Positions 8,382 through 16,304 are shown, counted from the first letter of the stretch. The stretch: DNA of 41,011 nt from Sva-07 sp031426215 (GCA_031426215.1 JANPKU010000080.1:1-41011); one strand, 5' to 3'. Made by a program: numbers and translations. The notes: generated by a model not told the origin, from the sequence alone.

Positions 8382-9683
8382 CTCGGTGGTCGTCGTGGCG
8401 GTGGGATCGGCGACCGTCGGCAGGATTGCTTCCCACACCGCGTCGTCGTCGAACCCGAACGCCCAGAGCGCGACACCGTCGAGTCGATACTGCCGCGCGA
8501 GATCCATTCGCAGCGCGATGCCATCACCGTCGACGTAATGGACCTGGCGCGTCTGTACGCAAGTGGTGGTGCCGTCGGACACTTCGAGGTCGTACTCGAA
8601 CTGCCACTCGCCAGTGGTGTCAACGGGGACCGGCGTCGCGCCGCGACGTTCGATCAACTCGTCGACCGAGCGCGCCGACACGCTCGTTCGCCCCGGGACA
8701 TCCGCAGCCGGGCAGACGCCGGTGGTCCTCACCGGCCAGTTGCGTCCGTAGGCGGGCAGGCCGAGGACGAGCTTCTCGGGGGAACCAGTCGCCTCGATCG
8801 CTCCGACGATTGCCGACTCGACCCACTCGAGCGGAGCGATCGGTCCGGGCTCGGCAACCGAGAAGTCGTAGGTCATGATGCGGATGCGGTCGACGTGCTC
8901 GATGATCGCTGCGTAGTCGTACACCCAGTACCCGCTGTCGGCGGTCTGTCCCTCGTCGTACACCGGCGGGATGCTCACGGTGAGCGAGCGCCCGTCGGCG
9001 CGTAGAGCGCCCGAAAGTTCCTCGATGAAGGCCACCCAGTTCGGGCGCGTGGTGGCCCAGGTGTCGCGACCGTCGGCGAAGGCGAACTGCTCGTAGTCGA
9101 TGTCGATGCCGTCGTACCGACCAACGGCCGCAAAGGTTCTGATCGCCTCGACGTGTCGGGCACGTGTGTCCGGATCGGCCAGGATCGCCGCCATCTCGCC
9201 TGCTGGCAGGGCGTCGATGATCGACGGCAACACGTCGACATCGAACCCGCGCACGGTGTCCATGAACTCCGTCGTCGACTCCACTGAAGCATTCGGATCG
9301 ATCACGATCTGATCGACACCCGCAGCGTTGAACCAGAACGGTGACACCTCACGCATCGAGGGCACGCGCTCGTTGGCGTCGGGGAGCGATGCATCGAGCG
9401 CCCAGTACGGCACCCAGGCATCCAATGAAATGTCGGGCTTGAGCGGCGGCGGCTCCTCGTTCGTGGCCACGTACACCGCCGCTGCGGCGACACCGAACAA
9501 CGCGAGGACGAGTGCAACGAGGACGATCAACCGTCGACGGCCACCGGCAAGCTGTCGATCGTCGCCAGCGGTGGCTTCGTCGGCGTCGTCAGTCGGGTCG
9601 AAGTCGTCGAAGGGCGGCGAGGTCGATTCCGACGAGCGAGTCGACGAGGGTGAGTCCAGGGGCGGCAGCGACGGGGACGACAT
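8379..9683 (-). CDS. Membrane-anchored glycoside hydrolase family 18-like protein
   Basis: The 434-residue protein begins with an acidic, Ser/Pro-rich cytoplasmic tail (1-50) and one membrane anchor (about 51-73, IVLVALVLALFGVAAAAVYVA), leaving the rest outside the cell. The exported domain is a GH18 barrel. The catalytic DxxDxDxE signature appears as DGIDIDYE with the acid residue at E198, followed by VSIPP, IRIMTYDF and LVLGLPAYGRNW. GH18 enzymes of this shape (spore YaaH/cortex type and chitinase-like) hydrolyse N-acetylglucosamine polymers, so a peptidoglycan or chitin substrate is likely. Start 9683 is preceded by CTGGGGG. It overlaps the 3' end of the HAD gene by 95 bases in another frame; a later TTG start would reduce the overlap but remove the basic residues before the anchor. 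Confidence 0.8.
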   Translation of the reverse strand: MSSPSLPPLDSPSSTRSSESTSPPFDDFDPTDDADEATAGDDRQLAGGRRRLIVLVALVLALFGVAAAAVYVATNEEPPPLKPDISLDAWVPYWALDASLPDANERVPSMREVSPFWFNAAGVDQIVIDPNASVESTTEFMDTVRGFDVDVLPSIIDALPAGEMAAILADPDTRARHVEAIRTFAAVGRYDGIDIDYEQFAFADGRDTWATTRPNWVAFIEELSGALRADGRSLTVSIPPVYDEGQTADSGYWVYDYAAIIEHVDRIRIMTYDFSVAEPGPIAPLEWVESAIVGAIEATGSPEKLVLGLPAYGRNWPVRTTGVCPAADVPGRTSVSARSVDELIERRGATPVPVDTTGEWQFEYDLEVSDGTTTCVQTRQVHYVDGDGIALRMDLARQYRLDGVALWAFGFDDDAVWEAILPTVADPTATTTTE

Positions 9684-10242
9684 GGGGGACCCCCAGCGTC
9701 GCACACCCCGCGGCAAGCGCAGAGGCAACCCCGGTCGGTGAATCCTCGATGGCCACGCAGTCGGCGGGGTCCACCCCGAGCATCGCCGCCGCTGCGAGAT
9801 ACGGCTCGGGATCGGGTTTGCCATTGCGGACCTCGTCGCCGGTGATCGATCCCACGAACGATCCCGGCGGCGCCGACGCAATCACCGCATCGGCGAGACG
9901 CCGCCACGACATCGTGACCAGCACACATGGAATCCCGGCATCGACGCATTCGGCGAGCAGCTCTGGCGCACCCGGACGCCACGGCAGTTGGTCGGCGACC
10001 CGGGCGATGACCCCGTCGAGGAGCCGTTCGACCACGTCGAGCGGCTCGAGGCGCACTCCTCCGCGGGTGCGCAGTTCGTGCGCCGAGGCGAGCAGGTCGA
10101 AGCCGACCAACGAGTGGGCGTCGGCGTCGGTCCACTTCCCCCCGGCCTCAGCGACCAGCTCGAACTCGATGTCGAACCAGTACGGCTCGGTGTCGACGAG
10201 TGTGCCGTCCATGTCCCACAGGACAGCGGCCGGAACGGTCAC
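9589..10242 (-). CDS. HAD-superfamily phosphatase (beta-phosphoglucomutase-like)
   Basis: The 217-residue protein has all HAD motifs. Motif I is DMDGTLVDTE with the nucleophile D10. Motif II is in VLVTMSW, the lysine of motif III lies in GKPDPEPYL, and motif IV is VAIEDSPTGV. The cap after motif I is helical (subclass IA), typical of phosphatases of phosphosugars or phosphoglycolate and of beta-phosphoglucomutases. The exact substrate is unknown. The GTG start overlaps the TGA stop of ccr in a GTGA junction, so translation is coupled to ccr. The 3' end overlaps the next gene by 95 bases. Confidence 0.85.
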   Translation of the reverse strand: MTVPAAVLWDMDGTLVDTEPYWFDIEFELVAEAGGKWTDADAHSLVGFDLLASAHELRTRGGVRLEPLDVVERLLDGVIARVADQLPWRPGAPELLAECVDAGIPCVLVTMSWRRLADAVIASAPPGSFVGSITGDEVRNGKPDPEPYLAAAAMLGVDPADCVAIEDSPTGVASALAAGCATLGVPHVVPVAAAPGLTLVDSLVGIDLAALRRLRPD

Positions 10243-11573
10243 GATCGGAAGACGGTGATCTTGTCTTCGCCGATGCGCTCGCGCTTCTCCGGGTCGTCGA
10301 TGCCGAGGCCCTCGGTCGGGGCGAGGCAGAGCACACCGAGCTTGCCGTCGGCTTCGTTGTGATGGACGGCGAGTGACGCTTCGCCGACCTGGTCGAGCGT
10401 GTACGTCTTGGTCAACAGCGGCTGGATGCGGCCCTGATCGAGCAGCTTGTTCGCTGCGTACGACTCGGCGTAGTTGGCGAAGTGCGACCCGATGAGGTTC
10501 TTCAGTTTCATCCAAAAGTGCCGGTTGTCGAACTCGACCATGTAGCCCGAGGTTGCGGCGCAGGTCACGATCGTGCCGCCGCGCTTGGCGGCGAACACCG
10601 AGGCGCCCATCGTCGATCGGCCAGGATGCTCGAAGACGATGTCGACGTCTTCGCCGTTGTTGAGCTCACGGATCTTCTTGCCGAAGCGGCGCCATTCGGA
10701 TTCGTCCTGGGTGTGCTCGTCGGACCAGAACTGGTAGTTCTCGGCGCGCCGGTCGATCACGGCTTCGCAGCCCATCCGGTTGAGCTGCTCCGCCCGTTCG
10801 GGCGAGGACACCACACCGATGGGTGTTCCTCCACCGTTGAGGACGTACTGCACGGCGTACCCACCGATGCCGCCCGTGGCGCCCCAGATCAGGACCGAGT
10901 CGCCCTGGGTCATTCGGGCGCCGTTCTTGCTGACGAGCATCCGGTAGGACGTCGAGCTGCAGAGTGCGTTCACCGCCGACTCCTCCCATGTGAGGTGCGT
11001 CGGCTTCGGCATGAGTTGGTTGGCCTTGACGACGGCGAGGTCGGCGAGGCCTCCGAAATTGGTCTCGAAGCCCCAGATGAGCTGGTTCGTGGCCAGCATC
11101 GAGTCGTTGTGGGCGCTCGGGTCCTGGTCGTCGACGTAGTTGCAGTGCACGGTGACCCGGTCACCGGGCTTCCAGTTGCGCACCGCCGACCCGATGCGTA
11201 CGACAACCGCAGAGGCATCGGAGCCCACCACGTGATACGGCAGGGCGTGGCGTTTGCCCCAGTCGTTCTGACGTCCCATCTTGTCGAGGAACCCGAACGT
11301 CGGCAGCGGTTCGAAGATCGACGTCCACACCGTGTTGAAGTTGATGCTCGACGCCATCACTGCGATGTACACCTCGTCGGGGGCGAGCTCGGGCGTCGCC
11401 ACCTCGTCGACATGCAACGACTTCCGGGGATCCTTGTCCCACGACTCGACACCTTCGAACATCGCCGTCTCGTCGCGCTTGACGAACGCCGCCCGATAGC
11501 TCTCGGGAAGGGGAAGGCCCGCGATGTCGTCGCCGCTGGCACCGGACTGGATGGCCTCGAGGATCTCCTGCAT
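10239..11573 (-). CDS. ccr: Crotonyl-CoA carboxylase/reductase
   Basis: Ccr converts crotonyl-CoA, CO2 and NADPH to ethylmalonyl-CoA, the defining step of the ethylmalonyl-CoA pathway for C2 assimilation; it also supplies ethylmalonyl units. The 444-residue protein is a medium-chain dehydrogenase/reductase. It shows a GroES-like N-terminal domain (DEVYIAVMASSINFNTVWTS, LPYHVVGSDASAVV), the NADP-binding Rossmann motif LIWGATGGIGGYAVQY, and family segments YQFWSDEHTQDESEW and IVFEHPGRSTMGASVF. The start at 11573 gives MQEILEAI. Only 145 bases separate it from the divergent thiolase gene, and two inverted repeats in that gap are candidate operators. One (TTACCGATCGGTAA) lies within the region between promoter and start. 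The HAD gene is coupled downstream. Confidence 0.95.
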   Translation of the reverse strand: MQEILEAIQSGASGDDIAGLPLPESYRAAFVKRDETAMFEGVESWDKDPRKSLHVDEVATPELAPDEVYIAVMASSINFNTVWTSIFEPLPTFGFLDKMGRQNDWGKRHALPYHVVGSDASAVVVRIGSAVRNWKPGDRVTVHCNYVDDQDPSAHNDSMLATNQLIWGFETNFGGLADLAVVKANQLMPKPTHLTWEESAVNALCSSTSYRMLVSKNGARMTQGDSVLIWGATGGIGGYAVQYVLNGGGTPIGVVSSPERAEQLNRMGCEAVIDRRAENYQFWSDEHTQDESEWRRFGKKIRELNNGEDVDIVFEHPGRSTMGASVFAAKRGGTIVTCAATSGYMVEFDNRHFWMKLKNLIGSHFANYAESYAANKLLDQGRIQPLLTKTYTLDQVGEASLAVHHNEADGKLGVLCLAPTEGLGIDDPEKRERIGEDKITVFRS

Positions 11574-11584
11574 GGCGCGTGACG

Positions 11585-11598
11585 TTACCGATCGGTAA
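11585..11598. promoter_or_regulatory. Candidate operator TTACCGATCGGTAA upstream of ccr
   Basis: This is a perfect 14-bp palindrome whose near edge is 11 bases before the ccr start codon. Such TTACCG-type palindromes are typical of TetR-family operators of acyl-CoA metabolism. No regulator gene is adjacent. Confidence 0.5.
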
Positions 11599-11653
11599 TC
11601 CCACCCGGCAAAGCGGCCCCGAATCGCACCCAACCTCCGAAATTGCCCGGATT

Positions 11654-11672
11654 CGTGACGCTGAGCGTCACG
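11654..11672. promoter_or_regulatory. Inverted repeat between ccr and the thiolase gene
   Basis: CGTGACGCT and AGCGTCACG are perfect 9-bp arms around a single G. Flanking CCGGAT/ATCCCGG extends the symmetry imperfectly. It lies 35 bases upstream of the thiolase -10 hexamer at 11707, a suitable place for an operator or activator site. Confidence 0.45.
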
Positions 11673-11706
11673 ATCCCGGCATTTTTCGGGGGTCGCGCGG
11701 TGGGAG

Positions 11707-11712
11707 TAGCGT
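11707..11712 (+). promoter_or_regulatory. -10 hexamer TAGCGT before the thiolase
   Basis: TAGCGT ends 6 bases before the ATG at 11719; no Shine-Dalgarno sequence lies between them. Confidence 0.5.
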
Positions 11713-11718
11713 CTACAC

Positions 11719-12906
11719 ATGGCTTCAACTGGTTCGTACCTCGTCGCTGGCGCTCGCACCCCGATCGGAAAGATGAGCGGTGCCCTTGCGTCGTTCTCGG
11801 CCGCGGAGCTCGGTGGCTTCGCCATCGCGGCGGCCCTCGAGCGCGCCGGCGTCGCGCCCGAAGAGGTCGAACACGTGATCATGGGCCAGGTCCTGATGGC
11901 CGGCCAGGGCCAGGTACCGAGCCGTCAGGCCGCGGTCAAGGCCGGCATCCCGATGAGCGTTCCCTCGGTGAACATCAACAAGGTGTGTCTGTCAGGGCTG
12001 AACACCGTGTACCTCGCCAACCAGATGATCGCCGCCGGCGAAGCTGACATCGTGGTGGCCGGCGGCATGGAGTCGATGACCAATGCGCCGTACCTCGCCG
12101 ACGGAGCCCGTGGTGGGTTCCGCTATGGCAACACCGAACTGCGTGACGCGATCATCGCCGATGGCCTGTGGTGCGCATTCGATGCGTGCCTGATGGGGCT
12201 CGGAACCGATCGCTACACCGGCGACAGCATCACCCGGGAACAGCAAGACGAGTTCGCCGCTCGCTCGAACGAATTGGCCGCCAACGCGATCAAGGACGGC
12301 AAGTTCGCCGACGAGATCGTGCCGGTGGAGGTACCGCAGCGCAAGGGCGATCCGATCCTCGTCGAGCACGACGAGGGCGTGCGGCCGGGCACGACGGTGG
12401 AGTCGCTGGCCGCAATGCGCCCGGCATTCGACAAGGACGGCACGATCACCGCTGCCAACGCCTCGCAGCTCTCCGACGGCGCCAGCGCGATCGTGTTGAT
12501 GAGCAGGGCCGAGGCCGAGCGTCGCGGCGTGGACCCGCTCGGCGAGTTCGTGTCGTACGGGATGGTCGCCGGCCCCGACAGCGCATCGCTGCTGCACCAG
12601 CCGAGTCGAGCCGTGATGAAGGCCGCCGAACGATCGGGCATCGCAGTCGGTGACCTGGATCTGTTCGAGCTCAACGAGGCGTTCGCTGCGGTCGGCATCG
12701 CCTCGACCGCCGAACTCGGCGTCGACCCCGACAGGGTCAACGTCAACGGTGGGGCCATTGCACTCGGCCACCCGATCGGCATGAGTGGCAACCGTCTTGC
12801 GCTGACGCTGCTCCACGAGCTCAAGCGGCGTGGAGGCGGCACCGGAGCCGTTGCGCTCTGTGGCGGCGGCGGCCAGGGCGACGCCGCGATCTTGCGCACC
12901 GTCTGA
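11719..12906 (+). CDS. Acetyl-CoA C-acetyltransferase
   Basis: The 395-residue thiolase has the nucleophile C90 (NINKVCLSGLNTVY), the active-site histidine H351 (NGGAIALGHPIGMSG) and the second cysteine C381 (ALCGGGGQGD). Length and motifs match biosynthetic acetoacetyl-CoA thiolases (AtoB/PhaA type). It is divergent from ccr, and condensation of two acetyl-CoA is the first step of the route that leads to the Ccr substrate crotonyl-CoA, so a shared role in the ethylmalonyl-CoA pathway is likely (inference). Start 11719 is supported by the TAGCGT hexamer. The gene is probably monocistronic; a non-coding gap follows. Confidence 0.93.
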   Translation: MASTGSYLVAGARTPIGKMSGALASFSAAELGGFAIAAALERAGVAPEEVEHVIMGQVLMAGQGQVPSRQAAVKAGIPMSVPSVNINKVCLSGLNTVYLANQMIAAGEADIVVAGGMESMTNAPYLADGARGGFRYGNTELRDAIIADGLWCAFDACLMGLGTDRYTGDSITREQQDEFAARSNELAANAIKDGKFADEIVPVEVPQRKGDPILVEHDEGVRPGTTVESLAAMRPAFDKDGTITAANASQLSDGASAIVLMSRAEAERRGVDPLGEFVSYGMVAGPDSASLLHQPSRAVMKAAERSGIAVGDLDLFELNEAFAAVGIASTAELGVDPDRVNVNGGAIALGHPIGMSGNRLALTLLHELKRRGGGTGAVALCGGGGQGDAAILRTV

Positions 12907-13012
12907 CCGCGTGGCTGCTCGAGCAGCGCCCCCGGGTCCGTCAACTACACAGCCCGACGACCTGACGCGCTCGCGGTCCGGAACAACGCTGCCGGAATGC
13001 CACGTTGCGTGC

Positions 13013-13040
13013 TTGACAGCTCACTTCCAGTGGATATACT
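13013..13040 (+). promoter_or_regulatory. Near-consensus sigma-70 promoter without a downstream protein gene
   Basis: TTGACA at 13013-13018 and TATACT at 13035-13040 are separated by 16 bases. This is the closest match to the sigma-70 consensus that I saw in the window. Transcription would start near 13047 and run rightward, into a structured non-coding stretch and then antisense to recR. Confidence 0.65.
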
Positions 13041-13046
13041 GACATC

Positions 13047-13225
13047 CAGCACGACTTGTGTAACGAATGGTTGAAGAACTATCGATCATTCCGTAACGTA
13101 TCCGCAACAACTGATCGAGCGAATCGATATCTGGTTCGCCACCCTTCTGGGGCATCATCGACACGATCCGGTCCGTCCGCCCGCTACCGGCTCGTAGAAG
13201 TGATGCCCCAGTTCAGTTGTCCACG
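13047..13225 (+). ncRNA. Candidate structured small RNA (unnamed)
   Basis: Directly after the promoter the sequence can fold into a compact branched structure. A 5' hairpin pairs ACGAATG (13063-13069) with CATTCCGT (13087-13094) with one bulge. ACAACTGA (13107-13114) pairs with TCAGTTGT (13213-13220) and encloses two more elements. The first is GCGAA/TTCGC (13119-13123 with 13135-13139). The second is an 11-bp stem, CTGGGGCATCA (13147-13157) with TGATGCCCCAG (13201-13211), which contains CCGGT/ACCGG (13168-13172 with 13186-13190). It does not carry the signatures I know for SRP RNA, tmRNA, RNase P or 6C RNA. The 3' end is not defined because no T-run is seen. Confidence 0.45.
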
Positions 13226-13257
13226 GCGACCCGACAGTGCTGATCGAGCCGACCGGT

Positions 13258-13863
13258 TCAGTCGACGACGCGTCGCCCTTCGAGGGCTCGACCCAATGTG
13301 AGTTCGTCGGCGTACTCCAGGTCGCCTCCCACCGGGAGCCCGCTGGCGATACGCGTGACCGTCAGCCCGATCGGCTTCAGCAACCTGGCGAGGTACATGG
13401 CGGTGACCTCACCTTCGGTGTTCGGGTTCGTGCACAAGATGATTTCCTGCACTCCTTCGGGATCGATCCGCGCAACCAGCTCGCGAATCTTGAGCTGTTC
13501 GGGCCCGATGCCTTCGAGGGGACTCATCGCGCCGAGCAGCACGTGGTAGCGGCCCTTGAACTCGCCGGTGCGTTCGATGGCCACGATGTCGCGTGACTCC
13601 TCCACCACGCACAGGATGGACGAGTCACGGGCGTCGTCGTTGCAAATCGGGCACAGCACGTCGTCGGCGATATGGAAGCAACGCTCACAGAACCGCACGC
13701 GGGCCTTCGCTTCGGTGATCGCATGGGCGAGGCGAGTGGCGTCCTCGGTGGGCACCTTGAGGAGATGGAAGGCGATTCGCTGCGCCGACTTCGGGCCGAT
13801 ACCCGGGAGACGGCCGAGTTCGTCGATCAGCGACTGGACGGGAGGGGTGTAGTTGCCGGCCAT
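13258..13863 (-). CDS. recR: Recombination protein RecR
   Basis: RecR acts with RecO/RecF in loading RecA at gaps. The 201 residues have the helix-hairpin-helix region (LGRLPGIGPKSAQRIAFHLL), the C4 zinc finger (C59, C62, C71, C74), a Toprim domain (ILCVVEESRDIVAIE, with the NPNTEGEVTA segment) and the C-terminal Walker B-like part (RIASGLPVGGDLEYADELTLGRAL). The length is normal for the family. It starts 8 bases after the dnaX stop and is surely co-transcribed. The ybaB gene that usually lies between dnaX and recR is absent. Confidence 0.97.
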   Translation of the reverse strand: MAGNYTPPVQSLIDELGRLPGIGPKSAQRIAFHLLKVPTEDATRLAHAITEAKARVRFCERCFHIADDVLCPICNDDARDSSILCVVEESRDIVAIERTGEFKGRYHVLLGAMSPLEGIGPEQLKIRELVARIDPEGVQEIILCTNPNTEGEVTAMYLARLLKPIGLTVTRIASGLPVGGDLEYADELTLGRALEGRRVVD

Positions 13864-13871
13864 GCGATGCG

Positions 13872-15773
13872 TCAGCCGGCTTCTTCGATCAACTCGGAGC
13901 CAGGGAACGCATCGGCGAGACGGTCGATCGGTGATCTGACGGACTCGGGCGGCGCGTCGACGAGGTCGTCGAGGTCGACATCGTCATCGTCGGGGAGGTC
14001 GACAGCCAGGATCACGGACCGATCGTCGACGGCGCCATCCGAACCGCCCATGGCGGCAGCGGTCGCCAACCCCCGCTGCCGCGGTGATGCCTGCTGGACA
14101 GCGGCGTCGGCATCGTTGGCGCCGTCGTCGACGAACGCACCCGACGGAGCGGGCGTGGCCGGTTGCGACGACGACGCGTGCTCACCCGACCCAGTGTCGA
14201 GGGTCTGCAGCCCGATCCCGCCACCTCCGTCGCCGCCGTTGCCGCCACCGTCGAGCAACTCGATCGCCATGGGAACCCCGGTGAACGTCGCGAGCGCCAC
14301 CTCGACCACCGACCGTTGTTCGTCGCACTTGGCGCGGTGGACGTTGTTGGGCACCGACAGCGTGAGCGTCGAAGCGGTGCTCGTGACGAAGCTCGCATTT
14401 GCGTACACCGCCCGAGCCATCCCTTTCAAAGCCGGACGGATCGTGTGCTCCCACAGCTCCGCCGTGACGAGCGTCGTCGGCACCACGCTCGGCATCGCTG
14501 CCGACGCCTCAGCACCGTCGTGTGTCACGGCATCGTCGGTCGAACTCGAGGGCGTCGGAGCCGCACTCTGCGCCGCAGCCGGCGCTGGGGCCGGACGGGC
14601 GCGCCCGCCGAGCGCAGCGCGGCCGGTGGTCGCGTCGACGGGCGGCTTCGATTCGACCGGCGCAGGCACCCCTGCTGCGATCTGCTGCTCGAGGCGTTCG
14701 ATACGACGCACGAGGGCGTCGGTGTCGTTGCCGACGCTGTCGGCCGTGAGCTGCACCGCAGCGACGTCGAGCAACACTCGCGGGTCGGGTGCATGGCGCA
14801 TCTCCGCCAATGACGCCCCGAGAATCTCGATGCCACGAACGAGCCCCGCCGCTCCGAGCCGCTGCGACTGGGCGGCCAGGGCATCGAGACCATTGGATGG
14901 CGCCTGCACGAGTTCCGGCGCCATCAACGCCAGGAAACCGTTCCGCAGGAACCCGATGAGTTCCTCGGTGAGCGTCCGCGAATCCATTCCGCTCGTGATC
15001 GCGTGAGCGATCACGGTGAGCCCGCGGCCCGGATCGCGATAGATCATCGCCTCGACGAACTCGTCGAGGGGCACGACCTGCATTCCCTCGTCGCCCGTAC
15101 TGGCGACCAACTCGAGCGCCGACAGCGTGTCGCGTGCCGATCCACCGCCACGACTCAAGGCCTGCTCGAACGCTGCTTCGCTCACGTCGAGACCCGCATC
15201 GGCTGCAACCCACCGAACGTGTTCGGCCAGGGTGTCGGCGGGCAGCAGACGGAATTGCAGGTGTTGCGTGCGGCTGCGGATGGTGTCGGACATCTTCTGC
15301 GGGTCGGTCGTCGCCAACACGAACACCACGTGCGGAGGCGGCTCCTCCAGCGTCTTCAGCAATGCCGCCTCGGCTGCCCGAGACAGCATGTGGACCTCGT
15401 CGAGGATGTACACCTTGTGGCGTCCGGGGGTACCGAGAGAGGCCTTCTCGATCAGGTCACGCATCGCGTCGACGCCGTTGTTGCTCGCTGCGTCGAGTTC
15501 GTGGACGTCGTAGCTGACACCGCGTTCGACGGCCAGGCACGACTCACACTCGCAGCACGGCTCGCCGTCCTGGGGATTCTCGCAGTTGAGCACTTTCGCC
15601 AGGATTCGTGCCGAGGTGGTCTTGCCCGTGCCGCGTGGTCCCGAGAAGAGGTAGGCCTGGCCTTCGCGCCCTTCGGCGACCGACGTGCGTAATGCGCGAA
15701 CCACGTGGTCCTGTCCCTTCACCTCGCTGAATCGGCGGGGCCGGTAGCGGCGGTAGAGCGACTGGGTGGCCAT
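13872..15773 (-). CDS. dnaX: DNA polymerase III subunits gamma/tau
   Basis: DnaX is the ATPase of the clamp loader. The 633 residues begin with the clamp-loader AAA+ domain: Walker A GPRGTGKTT at 45-53, a zinc module with cysteines at 64, 73/74, 76 and 79, Walker B VYILDEVHML near 127, and sensor 1 ATTDPQK. Domain III follows (to about residue 370). A Pro/Ala/Ser-rich linker (near 395-430) leads to a tau-like domain (ELWEHTIRPALKGMARAVY). A glycine-rich stretch and an acidic tail (DDDDVDLDDLVD) end the protein. I see no A-rich slippage signal, so a separate gamma product by frameshifting is not indicated. TATCGT (minus strand, 15781-15786) is a likely -10, with a leaderless start. Confidence 0.96.
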   Translation of the reverse strand: MATQSLYRRYRPRRFSEVKGQDHVVRALRTSVAEGREGQAYLFSGPRGTGKTTSARILAKVLNCENPQDGEPCCECESCLAVERGVSYDVHELDAASNNGVDAMRDLIEKASLGTPGRHKVYILDEVHMLSRAAEAALLKTLEEPPPHVVFVLATTDPQKMSDTIRSRTQHLQFRLLPADTLAEHVRWVAADAGLDVSEAAFEQALSRGGGSARDTLSALELVASTGDEGMQVVPLDEFVEAMIYRDPGRGLTVIAHAITSGMDSRTLTEELIGFLRNGFLALMAPELVQAPSNGLDALAAQSQRLGAAGLVRGIEILGASLAEMRHAPDPRVLLDVAAVQLTADSVGNDTDALVRRIERLEQQIAAGVPAPVESKPPVDATTGRAALGGRARPAPAPAAAQSAAPTPSSSTDDAVTHDGAEASAAMPSVVPTTLVTAELWEHTIRPALKGMARAVYANASFVTSTASTLTLSVPNNVHRAKCDEQRSVVEVALATFTGVPMAIELLDGGGNGGDGGGGIGLQTLDTGSGEHASSSQPATPAPSGAFVDDGANDADAAVQQASPRQRGLATAAAMGGSDGAVDDRSVILAVDLPDDDDVDLDDLVDAPPESVRSPIDRLADAFPGSELIEEAG

Positions 15774-15780
15774 CGCCGCC

Positions 15781-15786
15781 ACGATA
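15781..15786 (-). promoter_or_regulatory. -10 hexamer TATCGT before dnaX
   Basis: On the minus strand TATCGT ends 7 bases before the dnaX ATG at 15773. No Shine-Dalgarno sequence is present. Confidence 0.5.
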
Positions 15787-15847
15787 GCGACGCCACAGCC
15801 AGCGGGTGTCGGCAGAAGTGGAGCTGTCCGGGCTCGGCGCGCGGCCG

Positions 15848-15853
15848 TAGCAT
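15848..15853 (+). promoter_or_regulatory. -10 hexamer TAGCAT before the small lipoprotein gene
   Basis: TAGCAT ends 7 bases before the ATG at 15861. The gap (CCACGCG) has no ribosome binding site. Confidence 0.5.
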
Positions 15854-15860
15854 CCACGCG

Positions 15861-16304
15861 ATGACGGCAAGGAGAACGGGCGCAGTGACGTTGATCGCTG
15901 CGGTCGCCCTGGTGACGTCGTGTAGCAGCGAACCCGTTGTGATCACGGTTGCCGACTACACCGCGACGCTCGAGGCGGTGTGCGCAGAGACGACTGCCAC
16001 GCTCGAAGCGCTTCCGCTCCCCCCCGAGCAGATCACCGTCGCCGAGTTCGCCACGAGTGCCGCAAGCGCAATCGACAACGAAGCCGAACGAGCTCGAGCC
16101 CTCGACGTGCCCGGCGAGATCGGCGAAGATCATCGTTTGTTCATCCGCAACACCGACGAGCAGGCTGCGACGTGGCGATCGATCGCTACCGCCGGCGACG
16201 ATGAGCTCGGTGCGCTCACTGTGCGGGTCGGTGAACTGATCCGAGGTCGCAACGACCTCGTCGTCGAGATGGGGGCGCCCGGATGCCGACGCGGCGAGGT
16301 CTGA
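15861..16304 (+). CDS. Small lipoprotein of unknown function
   Basis: The 147 residues start with a twin-arginine-like basic N-region (MTARRTG), a short hydrophobic core and a lipobox-like LVTSC at 17-21, so a membrane-attached exported lipoprotein is likely. The mature part is mostly helical and acidic (ADYTATLEAVCAETTATLEAL, then SAASAIDNEAERARALDVP). It has one cysteine near residue 34 and one near the C-terminus (GAPGC) that could form a disulfide. I do not recognise a family. It lies between the divergent dnaX and the copC/copD-like gene, and shows nothing that links it to either. Confidence 0.65.
   Translation: MTARRTGAVTLIAAVALVTSCSSEPVVITVADYTATLEAVCAETTATLEALPLPPEQITVAEFATSAASAIDNEAERARALDVPGEIGEDHRLFIRNTDEQAATWRSIATAGDDELGALTVRVGELIRGRNDLVVEMGAPGCRRGEV

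Larger units (their letters stand above)
12907..13257. other. Non-coding gap between convergent genes
   Basis: These 351 bases separate the thiolase stop from the recR stop. They contain a perfect palindrome GCTGCTCGAGCAGC (12914-12927), possibly a thiolase terminator although no T-run follows. A near-consensus promoter (13013-13040) and the nested inverted repeats listed as a candidate RNA follow. I see no convincing protein gene: the open frame across 13056-13301 has no family features and would overlap recR. Confidence 0.6.

Noticed and set aside
12907..13257. SRP RNA, tmRNA, RNase P RNA or 6C RNA in the gap near dnaX/recR
   Set aside because: The conserved SRP loop GGAAGGAAGCAG and the signatures of the others are absent on both strands.
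13056..13301. Open frame of 81 codons in the gap before recR, and a nine-codon frame MVEELSIIP at 13068
   Set aside because: No family features or ribosome binding site; the long one overlaps recR and would have to start with TTG. The region is better explained as structured RNA.
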